From Quercus robur (taxonomy: Eukaryota; Streptophyta; Magnoliopsida; Fagales; Fagaceae), in assembly GCF_932294415.1 (NCBI RefSeq), contig NC_065542.1, positions 49,702,942 through 49,766,941 on the forward strand: a stretch of 64,000 nucleotides of DNA. The letters are read 5' to 3'. Made by a program: the position numbers and the translations under genes. Below the pieces are notes generated by a model. It was not told the DNA's origin. It did not search any database and saw only the letters and a program-made list of their open reading frames with translations. Position 1 is the first letter of the stretch; each line of letters begins with the position of its first letter. Of this stretch, positions 11,751 through 23,328 are shown one piece after another.

Positions 11751-12840
11751 CTAATTATGAGTATAGCTTTATGATCATGTTGTGTGGTTTTTTCTAAGGA
11801 TGATGATGCAAAAAGTAGGCTTTGGTGAGAGCTGGATCAATTTGGTTCTGTGTGTATCTCTACTGCTACATACTTGGTTTTAATTGATGGTTCTCCAAAA
11901 GGTTTTTTCAGTACCAGCAGAGAATTAAGCCAAGGTGACCCTATCTCCCCATATATCTTTCTTCTTTGTGCAGGACTATCAAGCCAAGTAACACAATCTG
12001 AGCAATCCAAACGATTATCTGGAGCTGCTGCTAGTTGCAGAGATCCTTGTTTGAATCAATTATTCTTTGCAGACGATTGTGTCATCTTTGGGAAAGCATC
12101 ACGACTGACTTGTGATGAGATTCTTCGTGTTTTTGACTGTTATGAGAAACTGTCAAGTTGCTAAAAGAGCAAAAACCCAAGTTTTCTTCGGTTCAAATAT
12201 GCAGAAATCTGACTGTGATTCATTTACAACTCTGTTGGTTAGTCAAGAAACAAAAAGTTTTGGTTGTTATTTGGGGTTCCAGCTTTTATTTGTCACTCTA
12301 GACATGCTTCATTTGAAGGTTTAAAATCCCAAGTATTGCTGGGAAGGAAGTTTTGATAAAGTCTGCCATACAAGCCCATCACTTCTTATGTGTTTCTTCG
12401 AACTCCCTTTGAGATTATTTAAGGAACTCACTCAAATGACAGCTGCTTAGTGGCGGTGGCAGAAGCATTCAGAGCTGAAGATGCATTGGGCTAAATGGGA
12501 CAACTTATGTGTTTCTAAACGCAATGGTGGATTGGGTTTCAGGGAGCTGCAATCTTTTAATCTTGCTATGTTGGCTAAGCAAGGGTGGAAATTTTTGAAT
12601 GATCCAGACTCAATCTTAGCAAGAATCTGGAAGGCCAAATACAAACCTCAGTGTTCTTTCCTTCAGGCCAAGTTGGGTCATGCTCCATCATATACTTGGT
12701 GAAGGGTATTAGCTGGAATGAAAATATTGAAATAGGGATTGTTTTGGTGTATTGGAAATGGGGAGACTGTATTTTCAAAGATAAGATGGCTTCCTGCTGT
12801 TGAATCTCATCGAATACTATCACCTGTAGTTACTTTCATG

Positions 12841-14178
12841 GGGCAAAGGACTGTTCTTTTTGTTCAAGTCTCTCGGCTCTTCATTCTGAGGCTTCTCCTT
12901 AATATGGACCATGATTATGGGGTGATTTTGAAAATGCAACTCACACTGGTCTGGATGGTGCTTCTTCATCAATGAACCAAGCAGTTTCTGAAATTCCTGT
13001 TCCTGTAACCGCTACTGATGGTGGTTCTCTGAGTAGAGCAGTTGAAAACACTGATGACAGGGTGGCTATGGATGATGTCAGGGGTACTGAGAATGTTCTG
13101 GTTGTTTTTTGGGCTCACATATTACTTTGCAACCTATTTTTATGCAAATGAGTTGGACAATTCTTCTCAGCCTGAGATGAAGCATCCAAAACTTGAAAAA
13201 GGAAAAAGATCCCAAGGTTCTTTTTTATCCGAAACAAACTTCTTGCTATTGATTTTGATGTGAATAAGTTGGTTTTTATGGTGGCCTTGCTTTGTATTGG
13301 TCTGCGGATGTGGATCGTACAATTTCATCTTATTCTCAGTCTCATGTTGATACCGTTATAAATGATGTTGAGGTGCTTTCTTTACTGGTTTTTATGGCCA
13401 ACCAGATTCCTCAAAACATAAGGAGAGTTAATCACTATTAAGGCATTGCATGGAATTCAGTCTTTGTCATTGTTATGTGCAGGTGATTTTAAAGAACTCT
13501 TGGGGCCTCATGAAGCTTTGGAGGTGCTGTTAGACCATCATGGCAATTTAAATTATTTAGGAGAGTAATGGAGGACTGTGCTAAGTCTGAGTTGGACTAC
13601 AGAGGCTCCCCTCTCACTTGGTGTAACAATGATTTTGATTCTACATGTACTTGTGCTTGCCTGGATAGAGCATTGGCTTCTGCCTCTTGGATTGAGATGT
13701 TTCCTTCTACTGTTGTTGAGCATGTTCCTTCAACTGGTTCGGACCACTCTGTTATTTTTATTCCTCTTGACTCTGGTCCTTCAACAATATACAAGGAAGC
13801 CTTTTAGTTTTGAAATGGCTTAATTTTCTGATCCAAGTTGTGAAGCACTAATTGAGGAGGTGTGGACTTCTGTGAATGTGATGAGCAGCCCCTTGTATAG
13901 AGTTTGTGAACGTTTGTAGGCCTGTAGAAGACGTTGGCAGAGACTTGCTTTGGTCATATTTAAAATGAAATTCCTACAGGAGAACAAGAACTTCAGGTTA
14001 TTGATCATTCTCCCAATCCTGTGATTGGTGTGCAAGCTAACACTCTAAAGAAGCAGATTGAAGACTTTTTGGATAAAGAAGAAACAATGTGGTGCCAGTG
14101 CTTGAGGGTGAGAGATGATATGAGTAGAGCTTATACACGTCCAACCCTGTTCATCCAGGTGTATCCCTGATATTGCAC

Positions 14179-14222
<44 letters not shown>

Positions 14223-16540
14223 GCACATGCATATATAACATTTTATTTGAATTATACTTTTGTCTCGATGAAAATAATCTAGTCACAGTGCAAACAAAAA
14301 ATTAATCATTTTACTTTACTAATGAATATCTATATATAAAAGAAAAATTATAGCAGAAAAATTAATTAAAATAGATGAATAAAGCATAGACTTCCATTCA
14401 ATTTATTGGCTGAAATCCATGTTCCAATTACAACAATAAGCAGAGAGACATAAAATTTTAAAATCCACCCACGCAGGATGATTTCTGAGCTACAGGTGTT
14501 AGACACGCTTTTGTCATCTTTGCACCTGGTACAAGAACAATGTGCTGTACTAGTGCTATATATCTCGCTCCTAATTTTTTTTTCATCACAAGGCCGTCCG
14601 ATATGCCATACCACATTCTTTGCCTTTTGCCTTTTCCTCAATCACCTTACTAAATTAAATCAAAACAACAAAATTCTATTAAGGTTTAGCTTTATCTCAA
14701 TCCCTTGACGAATGAGGCCACCCTTCTAGTCACCAACCTTTGACCTCCAAAACGCTCATTTCAAGTTCCTCATGATCTTCTCCTGATCCTTTGAAGAACT
14801 CACCCAACTCAGTCTCCTGCCACCCATCTGCTCTCTTCGGATACTTGAGGCCATCCTGTTCCTCTTTTTCTCTAAGCTGTGGATGTGGTGCGTGAAATCC
14901 CATAATGCTGCTGCGGCAGCTGTTAAAAAACCCAACTCGCATTGGTAATATCTGGTATCGCAACCTCCACCCTCTTTCTGCATCCAAATAGACAGACTGC
15001 TTATGAATTTCGCCTTCAGCAAGTCCAAGCACGGCCTCAATAGGTTGGAATTCAAATCCATATGACGCTGCAGTTGTCTTGAACTCAAGGTAAGCTGTAT
15101 ACGGTGTGGCCAGGGACAGCATACAAGTGTTAATCCTGCCACAGATTTCGAGCCAACATACACTGGTAAGTTCAGCCACCTTAGGGTACCTGTTTAATTT
15201 GTGCATGTAATTGAAGAAATCAGCTAATCATATAGAGCACGTACGCTGCCTGAGTAGTTGCCTTCTTGGGCTTAAAAAATAAATTCAACAAAACTTAAAA
15301 AAATAAAAAAAATAACACTTTAAAAAATTGTACATAAGTTAAATGAAACAAATGCTGAGTGCTTATAATAATAGTTACATATTATTATTATTATTGTTGT
15401 TGTTGTTTTTAATTATGAGTAAAGCTTTATGAACATATTGAGTGGTCTTTTCCAAGAATGATGGTGCAGAAGTTAGGCTTTGGTGAGAGCTGGATCAATT
15501 TGGTTCTGGAGTGTATCTCTACTCCTACATACTTGGTTTTAATCAATGGTTCTCCAAAAGGATTTTTCAGTTCCAGCAGAGGATTATGCCAAGGTGACCT
15601 TATCTCCCCATATATCTTTCTTCTTTGGGTAGGACTATCAAGCTGATTAACACAATCTTAGCAAGCCAAACGATTATCTCAAGCTGCCGCTAGTTGTGGA
15701 GGTCCTTGTTTGAATCATTTATTCTTTGCAGATGATTGTGTCATCTTTGGGAAAGCATCAAGTCTGACTTGTGATGAGATTCTTCGTGTTTTTGGCTGCT
15801 ATGAGAAACTATCAGGTCTGGTTTTTAACAGGGCAAAAACCCAAGTTTTCTTCAGTTCAAATGTGCAACAATCTGACTCTGATTTATTTACAACTCTGTT
15901 GGTTGATCAAGAAACAAAAATTTTTTATTGTTATTTGGGGTTCCAGCTTTTATTGGTTGCTCTAAACGTGCTGCATTTGAAGACTTAAAATCCCAAGTTT
16001 GAAGTAGACTATATGGCTGCAAGGAGAAGAATCTGCCTATTTTTGGGAAGGAAGTCCTGATAAAGTCAGTCATACAAGCCATCCCTTCCTATGTTATGAG
16101 TTTCTTCCAACTACTTGTGAGGTTATGCAAGGAACTCACTCAAATGACAGCTGCTTATTGGTGGGGGCAGAAGCATTCAGAACAGAAGATGCATTGGCTA
16201 TGGGACAACTTATGTGTTTCTGTATGCAATGGTGGACTGGGTTTCGGGGAGCTGCAATATTTTAATCTTGCTATGTTGTCTAAGCAAGGGTGGAAAATTT
16301 TGAATGATCCAGACTCAAACTTAGCAAGAATTTGGAAGACCATGTAATATCCTCACTGTTCTTTCCTTCAAGCCAAGTTGGGTCATGCTCCATCATATAC
16401 TTGGCAAAGTGTATTAGCTGGAAGGAAAATACTGAAACAGGGATTGTGTTGGAGATTGGAAATGGAGAGACTGTATTTTCAAAGAAGATGGCTTCCTACT
16501 GCTGAATCTCATCGGATACAATCACCAGAAGTAACTTTCA
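12841..16540 (+). mobile_element. LINE tandem unit 2
   Basis: Direct repeat of 9187-12840 with the same order of parts: ORF1 linker, endonuclease (13480-13800, better preserved, with CAGDF, DRALA and a GSDHS box), connector to 14165, (CT)n(CA)n at 14178-14222, antisense PP2 exon, ATT/GTT run, and reverse transcriptase from about 15455 (GFGESWINLVLECIS, then CQGDLISPYIFLL, then LFFADDC). Landmarks shared with unit 1 are offset by 3653-3680 bases. From about 16540 it continues into LINE 3' sequence absent from units 0 and 1, so this is the unit attached to the original 3' end. Frames are broken. Confidence 0.8.
14680..15189 (-). pseudogene. F-box/PP2 last exon, copy 2, nearly full-length frame
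   Basis: The exon begins after the acceptor AAACAG (15190-15195). It stays open through almost the whole PP2 domain: KVAELTSVCWLEI, then AYLEFK, YGFEFQPIEAV, EIHKQSVYLDAERG and GWQETELGEFFKGSGED. One extra base at about 14741, just after LEVKG, shifts the last ~20 codons, and the next frame then has TAG where the family has tryptophan in DWKGG. It is therefore a pseudogene, but decayed differently from copy 1. It lies antisense to the surrounding LINE, and no F-box or middle exon accompanies it. Confidence 0.8.
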
Positions 16541-17270
16541 TCCTGAAGCTAAGGTTGCTGAATTGATAGATATGGATACTCATTTCTGGAGGCTTGATCT
16601 TTTAAGGCAGTCATTTATGCCTCATGATATTTAGAATGTTCCAAGAGTCCCATATGTTTTAGTATTGTTTGGAGTTGCAGATTGAAGTTCTGGTGCAGGA
16701 ATCTTTGTCTAAGAAAACCTGGAATCAAGTTCCATGGAGGTTGTCTGAGCTTAATTGGTGGAAGCTAATCCGGTTTTCTACTGGCATTCCTAGACATGCT
16801 TTCATCACTTGGCTTGCTATGAGAAACAAATTATCCACTTGGGATAAACTCTTATAGTGGGGCGTACAACGGGATACTTCTGTGAATTCTGCAGAAGTTG
16901 TATGGAAAGTAGAGGCCTTTTAATTTTTTAATGCAGTTTGTCAAAAAGAATGTGGAGGAAAGTTATGAAGAGATGCCTCATGGACTCTCCTGAAACAAAC
17001 TAGAAAAAAAAAGTTGTTGAATGGGGCTGGAATGTTTAAAAGTTAAGAGCCATAAAGCTTCCTTATCTAAGTTAGCAATAGGGGAGTGGTATACCATTTA
17101 TGAAGTGACAGAAATTCCAGAATTTATGATGGAAATATTTTAAGTGAGGAGAAGTTGAAGAAATGGGAGATCGGTATAAGGATTTCAGCTAGAGGGAATT
17201 TCAAAGACTAGCATACATATATCCCTCTGTAATAGCTGGAATAGTATTCCATTATCTTTTCTCCAAGTGA
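16541..17270 (+). mobile_element. LINE 3' region (zf-RVT to element end)
   Basis: Broken frames continue the LINE ORF2 after the tandem array: a segment around 16700-16850 resembles the zf-RVT region (WFSTGIPRHAFITWLA-like), and 17105-17260 reads like the usual LINE C-terminus (NSRIYDGN, then WEIGIRISARG, then NSWNSIPLSF). The stretch to about 17560 may be its 3' UTR, but no poly(A) tail or target duplication could be defined. Confidence 0.6.
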
Positions 17271-18960
17271 AGCCAGGGAGTCCTTTGTAGTAGTGCTGTG
17301 GTATTTCTTGCTACATCTGTTATTTCTCTACTAGGTGATGGTGTGATTGTATTTGATGCCCTAGTAAGAGTCAAGATGTCACTAAGAAAAGCTACTTTAA
17401 ATTTGACTTGATTTTTTTTCTGCTTTAAATTTGTCTGCATCATGTCCAGTTGTCTTGTTGCTACAACTATGCTGGGTGTGGCTTTGTTCTGAGTGTTTTT
17501 CTTAATAACATATATTTCATTCATCCTAAAAAGGAAAACCAAGTCCAAGATAATGTAGGTACACAACTTTGTAAAATTCGATCTACAGGAAAGTTAAATA
17601 GAGGAAATAAGTAAATTTGGTATAAATTTCTGCTAACTATTGAAATATCATATACTCTTAATCTGCATAAATAAAGACTAATATATTGAAATTTGATAAA
17701 ACAACACAATACAACTAAAACAAAAACTATCTATTGAATTAGCCAACCAATTACTAAAAAAAATTATGATTGAAATTTTAATGAATCTATATTTTTTTTC
17801 ATGTTTATGAAAATCAGATTAGATTAGTTGGTTCAACACTTCAACTGAGAATTGGACTTTCAACCAATCCGATAAAAATTGTAAAAATCAGTGGTACAAC
17901 CGTAAAAACAGCCAGTTCAATTGATAAAAAACTAAAAGCTGAATCTTTTTTGGTTTTTTGACCGATCCAATTTTTAAAATCATGATTTTGGTATTTTTAA
18001 ATTAATTTTGATCATAACAATATCTACTAGTCATAATTAATTACAAATTTATTTAATGTTTTCTTTTCCATAAAACTTTGTTAAGAACCGGTATATCCAC
18101 ACATAAAGCAACAACCAAAGTTTTTTTTTTTTTTTTTTTTTTTGAGAAACAAGAACCAAAGAAATTAACAAGTTAAAATTTTAATTTATTTTTTAAAAAC
18201 TTCGTTGTGGACTGTGGACCTATAGGCTATAGACTATATTATTGATAAAACCTATGTTACTGACAATTACTTATGTATCTGTGTAAAGGAGAGTGTGGTA
18301 TGTAGGTAAAAAATGGTCCACACCCCATTTTACACAAATAAAACTGAAAACACCACTGTTAGTTTGAACAAAATTTTGCTGGCTTATACGGAGAAGGAGA
18401 AAAAGAAATTGTGTGAGAGCTTAACACAAACCATGGAGAGATTTTTCCTCTTCTTTTTTCTTCTGTTTTTTCTTTGATATAAAAATTTATTTTTGATACA
18501 TTTGAGCTTAATTAATACTCCTACACATTTCAGTAATATATATATATATATATACCTACCCATAAAAAAGATATACCTGTTGGTCCATATATAGGGCCCT
18601 TGTTCCAGTTAATGAAAGAAAAAAACCAATTCACATGTGAGAGAGAGAACAAACCTCTAGGACAAAATAGTCCAAATCTTCTTCTTCCGGTCTTGATTTT
18701 ATGACACAAGAGTGGCATGCATATATTGCATTCTCCTATAAACAACTGTAGTAAATATTAGTAAGGTTAAACTTGTTGCACATAAACTATTTTATATATC
18801 CTTAAGTCATAATTTCAGTTGCTTTTGAGAGTGTATTTAAACAGTTTGTGTACAATAAACACTGCTATATTAGTATAAACAGATAACACGAAAAAATAAA
18901 ATAAAATTAAATTAAATTAAAGAGGAGAAAATGGTTACTTACAAAAAAAAATTGAGCTAA
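17271..18960. other. Spacer downstream of LINE and of the resistance gene
   Basis: No coding region is supported. A T-run of 23 is at 18121-18143 and (TA)n at 18536-18555. 17820-17975 contains repeated 'ggttcaa'/'aaccaat' motifs typical of short dispersed elements, without defined ends. Because the resistance gene runs leftward, its 3' UTR and polyadenylation site should lie within 18500-18966. Confidence 0.5.
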
Positions 18961-18966
18961 AAAAGT

Positions 18967-19208
18967 TTAGTAGCTAGCCTCTTTCACTCTCCTCACAATC
19001 AGTGCTACCAAGCCTACAATGCATAAATTCCCAATCCCAATTCCGAAACACAGATCGAGTCCTTCAATTAGATTATGGAGTTGAGTCGAGTTGGGTCGAA
19101 TCTTCTTTGGGTGTAGTGGGCCAGTGGCACGCCTACGTTATTGGAGGGTACCTTCTCTGCTAGGTCCAGTCCCTTCCCCATCATAGTTTAGGTATCTTTT
19201 TATGAATT
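18967..19208 (-). pseudogene. TNL C-terminal tail, out of frame, with hydrophobic end
   Basis: Once the 32-bp insertion is discounted, the frame runs through RYLNYDGEGTGPSREG, which resembles the serine/glycine-rich tail of related tree TNLs (NYDGAGPSGEG type). It meets TAA at 19138-19140, then continues with no further stop to TAA at 18967-18969. The last part holds a candidate membrane segment, FGIGIGNLCIVGLVALIV, followed by basic residues. Whether 19138 is the original stop or a later mutation cannot be told here. Confidence 0.5.
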
Positions 19209-19793
19209 GTCTAGACTGAGACTCTTTTTTTTTTGATAGGGTCTAGTCTGAGACTCGGCTTGAATTTGTTTGAGTTGTTCAATGTCATGCTCGTATACCA
19301 AATAGGCGGCGCAATTCCAAACCTCCAATCCTGGACTAGTGGTATTCAAAAAAAAAATAATTTCACTAATTCCATCAGCATCGCCTTTACTCAATGCTTT
19401 TTTCAAGTCCCCATTGAAGTGTGGGCAGGGTACATATTCCATCCAAAGGTGATACGGTCCAGGAACATTATATTCACTAAAGAATTTAGGAAATATTTGT
19501 AACTCTTCAAAATATTCTTTGTTGACCTCAATAACCCAACGAAGTTTGCATCCTCTAACACCGTATTCGTCAGGTGGATGATGCTGGTTGAATCTAAAAG
19601 AAGCGCGCATGAAGATTCCCGCAATTTTGTTACATTCATCTGAATACATTGTTAGAGACACTGAACCCTCCTGATTCCAATTGTCATCTAACTTCACATG
19701 CAGTTGTGTATATTCTGAAGCCTCCTCATTTTGCTCTATGAACCATTCCGGAATGTTGACAAGAAATGTCCGTCTGCCTGGTATACAAGGATC
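19200..19793 (-). CDS. TNL exon 5: C-JID (post-LRR) domain and tail
   Basis: Starts DPCIPGRRTFLVNIPEWFIEQ, the beta-strand opening of the C-JID (post-LRR) domain, and runs through SVSLTMYSDECN and GCKLRWVIEVNKEYFEEL to TTSPGLEVWNCAAYLVYE. The open frame stops at 19200-19202. The last codons come from a 32-bp insertion (19209-19240) that shifts the frame. The older tail continues in another frame to 18967. Confidence 0.85.
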   Translation of the reverse strand, partial: DPCIPGRRTFLVNIPEWFIEQNEEASEYTQLHVKLDDNWNQEGSVSLTMYSDECNKIAGIFMRASFRFNQHHPPDEYGVRGCKLRWVIEVNKEYFEELQIFPKFFSEYNVPGPYHLWMEYVPCPHFNGDLKKALSKGDADGISEIIFFLNTTSPGLEVWNCAAYLVYEHDIEQLKQIQAESQTRPYQKKKSLSLDNS

Positions 19794-19831
19794 CTGAAAT
19801 ATACAAATCACGATGCTTAGAACTTCATAAA

Positions 19832-19879
<48 letters not shown>

Positions 19880-22800
19880 TAATCAAATCACGTCTTAGCA
19901 TCATTGAAATCATGTCATAATAGAGTTCCTCCTTTATTTTGAAGCAGTTGACAAGATAAAGCAGCTTCAGAAAATCATATTCTGGTCCTATTGGTATTGT
20001 TTCCAGTGATATACACCCGTCCAAATTAATCCCCCTAATATTTAACGGAAGCCATGGCAAAGATTGAAGATCCGTACAATCAAACAAATAAAGTATATCC
20101 AAATTAGTTAGTTGAATGATACTTTCAGGAATGCAAACAAAATTATTTGCTGCAAGATTTAATACTTCTAAAGACGACAAGCAACCGATAACATCGGGAA
20201 TTACCGAAAGATTGCAGTAACCTAGCACTAGTTCGGTCAAAGAGCATAAGCCTGATAAAGTATGTAGGAGCTTATTCAATGATTCAGAATATGATAGCCC
20301 TACACATCCCCATAAAATTAGTACTTTGAGCTTTTCCAAGAGACCGATGGAGGAAGGTAGTTCTCTTATAGCAGTACAACTTACATTGAGCTCCTCCAAA
20401 CCTTTAATATTTCCCAAGCTCTCTGGTAGTTTGTCAACTTTTGAGCAGAAAGACAAATTGAGAGATTTCAAATATGTCAAATGACAACTGGCATCAGGAA
20501 GACTTGAAAGATTCCTACATTTACTTAGATCCAAATTAATAAGGACAGTTAAATGCTTCACAAATGCTGGTAGATGTTTTATAGGAGTCTCGCTCAAATC
20601 AAGTTTGGATAAATGTGACATATTTTCCACACTCTTTGGAAAATTCTTCAATCTTGAACACCCAGAAAGAATAAAAACTTCAAGAGATTCCATGTTTATC
20701 TGGTCTGGAAGGCTTTCAAGGCACTTGCAACCATTCAAATCCAATCGAATAAGCCTTTTGAGATTCCAAAGAGACTTATGAATCCTAGACAAAGTTGTAC
20801 AACGTTGAAGAATCAATTGCTCAAGATTTGGCACTCCACTGAAGTCCGGAGTCTCAATCAAGTTTTTAGAGTCACTCAAGTCAATGAGTTTTAACTCGTC
20901 TGAACTCTATTATAAAACAACAATAAAATGGAGAAAATTAAACCCTTACAGATATAATTTTTGTTTTAAAAAAAAAAGCTTTTGCATTAGTAAAAATCTT
21001 ACCTTGATTCCTTTCCATAGTCGTTTCATGAGGCTGCAAGGCATAATAAGTTCAACAAGTTCTTTTGGCTCAAAAATTGTTGGCAGAGATTCTGAAGTAT
21101 ATCCATCCCAATGAATATAACGCAACTTACTAGAAAGATAATTGAGACCTTGAGGAAGGTGCACATTACTGATTTTAAGTAATCTCAAGTTTTTCATGTT
21201 TGAGAAAGCTTTAGCATTCAAATGTTCCTTATTTTTTGGAGGTGCATTAAGGAATATGCCTGTAACTAAATCTGTTCCCTGGTCATAAAAAACAAATAAT
21301 AATAATAAGTATACTACGTATAAGATATTAACAAAATCTCACTTGATTAGCATAGATATATACCATCACAAAGTTTAAGATTTTGCATGATCAACTTACT
21401 GTGTTTTCTTTGAGTACATGAAAGACATCCTTAATACACCAAACCCTACTGCGTCGACCAGCCTCAATGGATTCACGACAAACAATTTTCCTACCCAAGT
21501 CTTGTAGTAAATCATGCATTTGAAGATATCCACATGAGATAGTTATAAGAGACTTTTTAAAAAGGATATCTATATCCTTGTCGAGTTGGTCATGGAGAGC
21601 TTGTAGTATATTTGTTTTGTAGTACTCTCTATTAAAGAAACAAGCAATATCCAAAAATAAGTTTTTCTCACTTTCCTCTAGGCCATCAAAACTTATTTTA
21701 AGCGCCTCTAGAATATCACTTGGAGGATTTTTTTTAATTCCAGCCAAGGTGCTTTTCCATTGATCTACATTTCTAAGAGGTAGGGAGGAACCCACAACTT
21801 CAAGAGCTAAAGGAACACCTTTATCATAATATATAAACTCCTGGGACAACTCTTCATAACCTTCTAAAGGACTGTCATTCTTGAAGGCTTTTCGACTAAA
21901 GAGTTTAAGAGCTTCATTATTGTTTAATTCCTCAGTTTGGTATATTTTATCCACTCCAAGATTGATTAAAAGTTGTTGATCTCTGGTTGTAATAATAATT
22001 CTACTTCCAGGACCAAACCAATTTTTATCACCTACTAGTGCTTCTAATTGCTTAGGATGATCCACATCATCAAGAATGATTAGAACCTTTTTATGACTTA
22101 ATCTTTTCCTTATCTCTTCCCTTCCCCAGCGAACATTTGAAAAATCAATGCTCCTTCCAATCAAGATATCAGAAAGCAATTTTTTTTGTAAAGAAACTAG
22201 GCCAGGGCCTCTGCCTTGTTCTCTAACATTGGCAAGAAAGCTGTTGCCTTCAAAATGATTAAGAAATCTTCCATGAACAACTTCTACTAAAGTTGTTTTA
22301 CCCATTCCACCCATTCCCCAAATTCCCATAAGTAGAGTATCTTTCAATCCCATGTCTAATAAATTCTCCAGTTTCTCCATACGAGAGTTTATTCCAACAA
22401 GATCACTGGGAACAATTGAGGATGTTGAATTCAATTTACCAAGTATTTCTCCAACAATCTTTTCAATAACTTTTGCTTGATATCTGCATCGAAGATAAGA
22501 CAATAAGTTTCCATAAAGAGATAAAAGGTTCAACATAATGTACAATATTTAGATTCATTCAATAAAGAAAATAGAATTCTTTTTCTTTCTGAAATAATTA
22601 AAATACATTACAAATAGACCGAATAACCTTGTGCTACATATTTGGGCTTCTAGCCCAAGTGTTTGCCTTAAACAATTTTTGTCTTTGCTTTTCAATGCAG
22701 TTTTCCAGAAAAGTATAAAATGGTAAGCTATTGTTGGAGGCAAAGAGAGAAACTGCAATCATTAGGTGGATACAATCTATGTAGTGTATTAGCAATCTTG

Positions 22801-23297
22801 ATGAAGAATGGTTGAAAAGTGTCAAACACCTTTAAGTATGAATTAATCCACCTTCAAGAGCTTTTAATAGTGACCAATTTCACGATTCTTTTATTTGTTG
22901 TTAGTATTTCTATGATTTTTTTTCATTTGTTGCAAGTATTTCTAGATGATACCAATTTTGTTACAAAAAATTTACAAACTAAAATGAAAATGAGTGTGAT
23001 TAACATTATTTCAACAACATAATTCTGCCGTTTATCCTCAAAAAAAAAAAATCATAATAAATAAATATTGACATTACTTTTTGTGATTAATGACATGTCA
23101 ATTAGTAACTTTTTTTTTGGAGTTTAGTTTACCTCCAGTACTTTTTTAACTAGAATATCTTTTATTTTAATAAAAAATTGCCACATCATCCAATAACAAC
23201 TACTTGACAATGTATATTTTAAATAATAGGAGATATCTAGTTAAAAAAGTATTAGAAGTAAACTAAATTTTTTTTTTTCAATTCAATAGTTGGGGTT

Positions 23298-23328
<31 letters not shown>

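Larger units (their letters stand above)
9187..12840 (+). mobile_element. LINE tandem unit 1 (ORF1 tail, endonuclease, PP2 insert, RT)
   Basis: This 3.65-kb unit repeats downstream as 12841-16540. In order it holds an ORF1-like C-terminal linker (9187-9500), decayed apurinic-type endonuclease sequence (the AGD box near 9820 and the terminal SDH-like segment near 10085), a connector ending near 10490, a (CT)n(CA)n microsatellite (10497-10553), about 1.3 kb of non-LINE DNA with an antisense PP2 exon, an (ATT)n run (11717-11750), and reverse transcriptase from 11800 (GFGESWINLVL, then SQGDPISPYIFLL, then LFFADDC). At both 9187 and 12841 the sequence jumps from the RT/zf-RVT region back to the ORF1 linker at the same base, which marks a tandem duplication joint. 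All frames are broken. Confidence 0.8.

Noticed and set aside
22484-22545. Upstream extension of the NBS open frame to an ATG at 22545
   Set aside because: The splice acceptor at 22484-22486 joins the TIR exon in phase, so the extension is intronic; a TIR-less start there is possible but unsupported.
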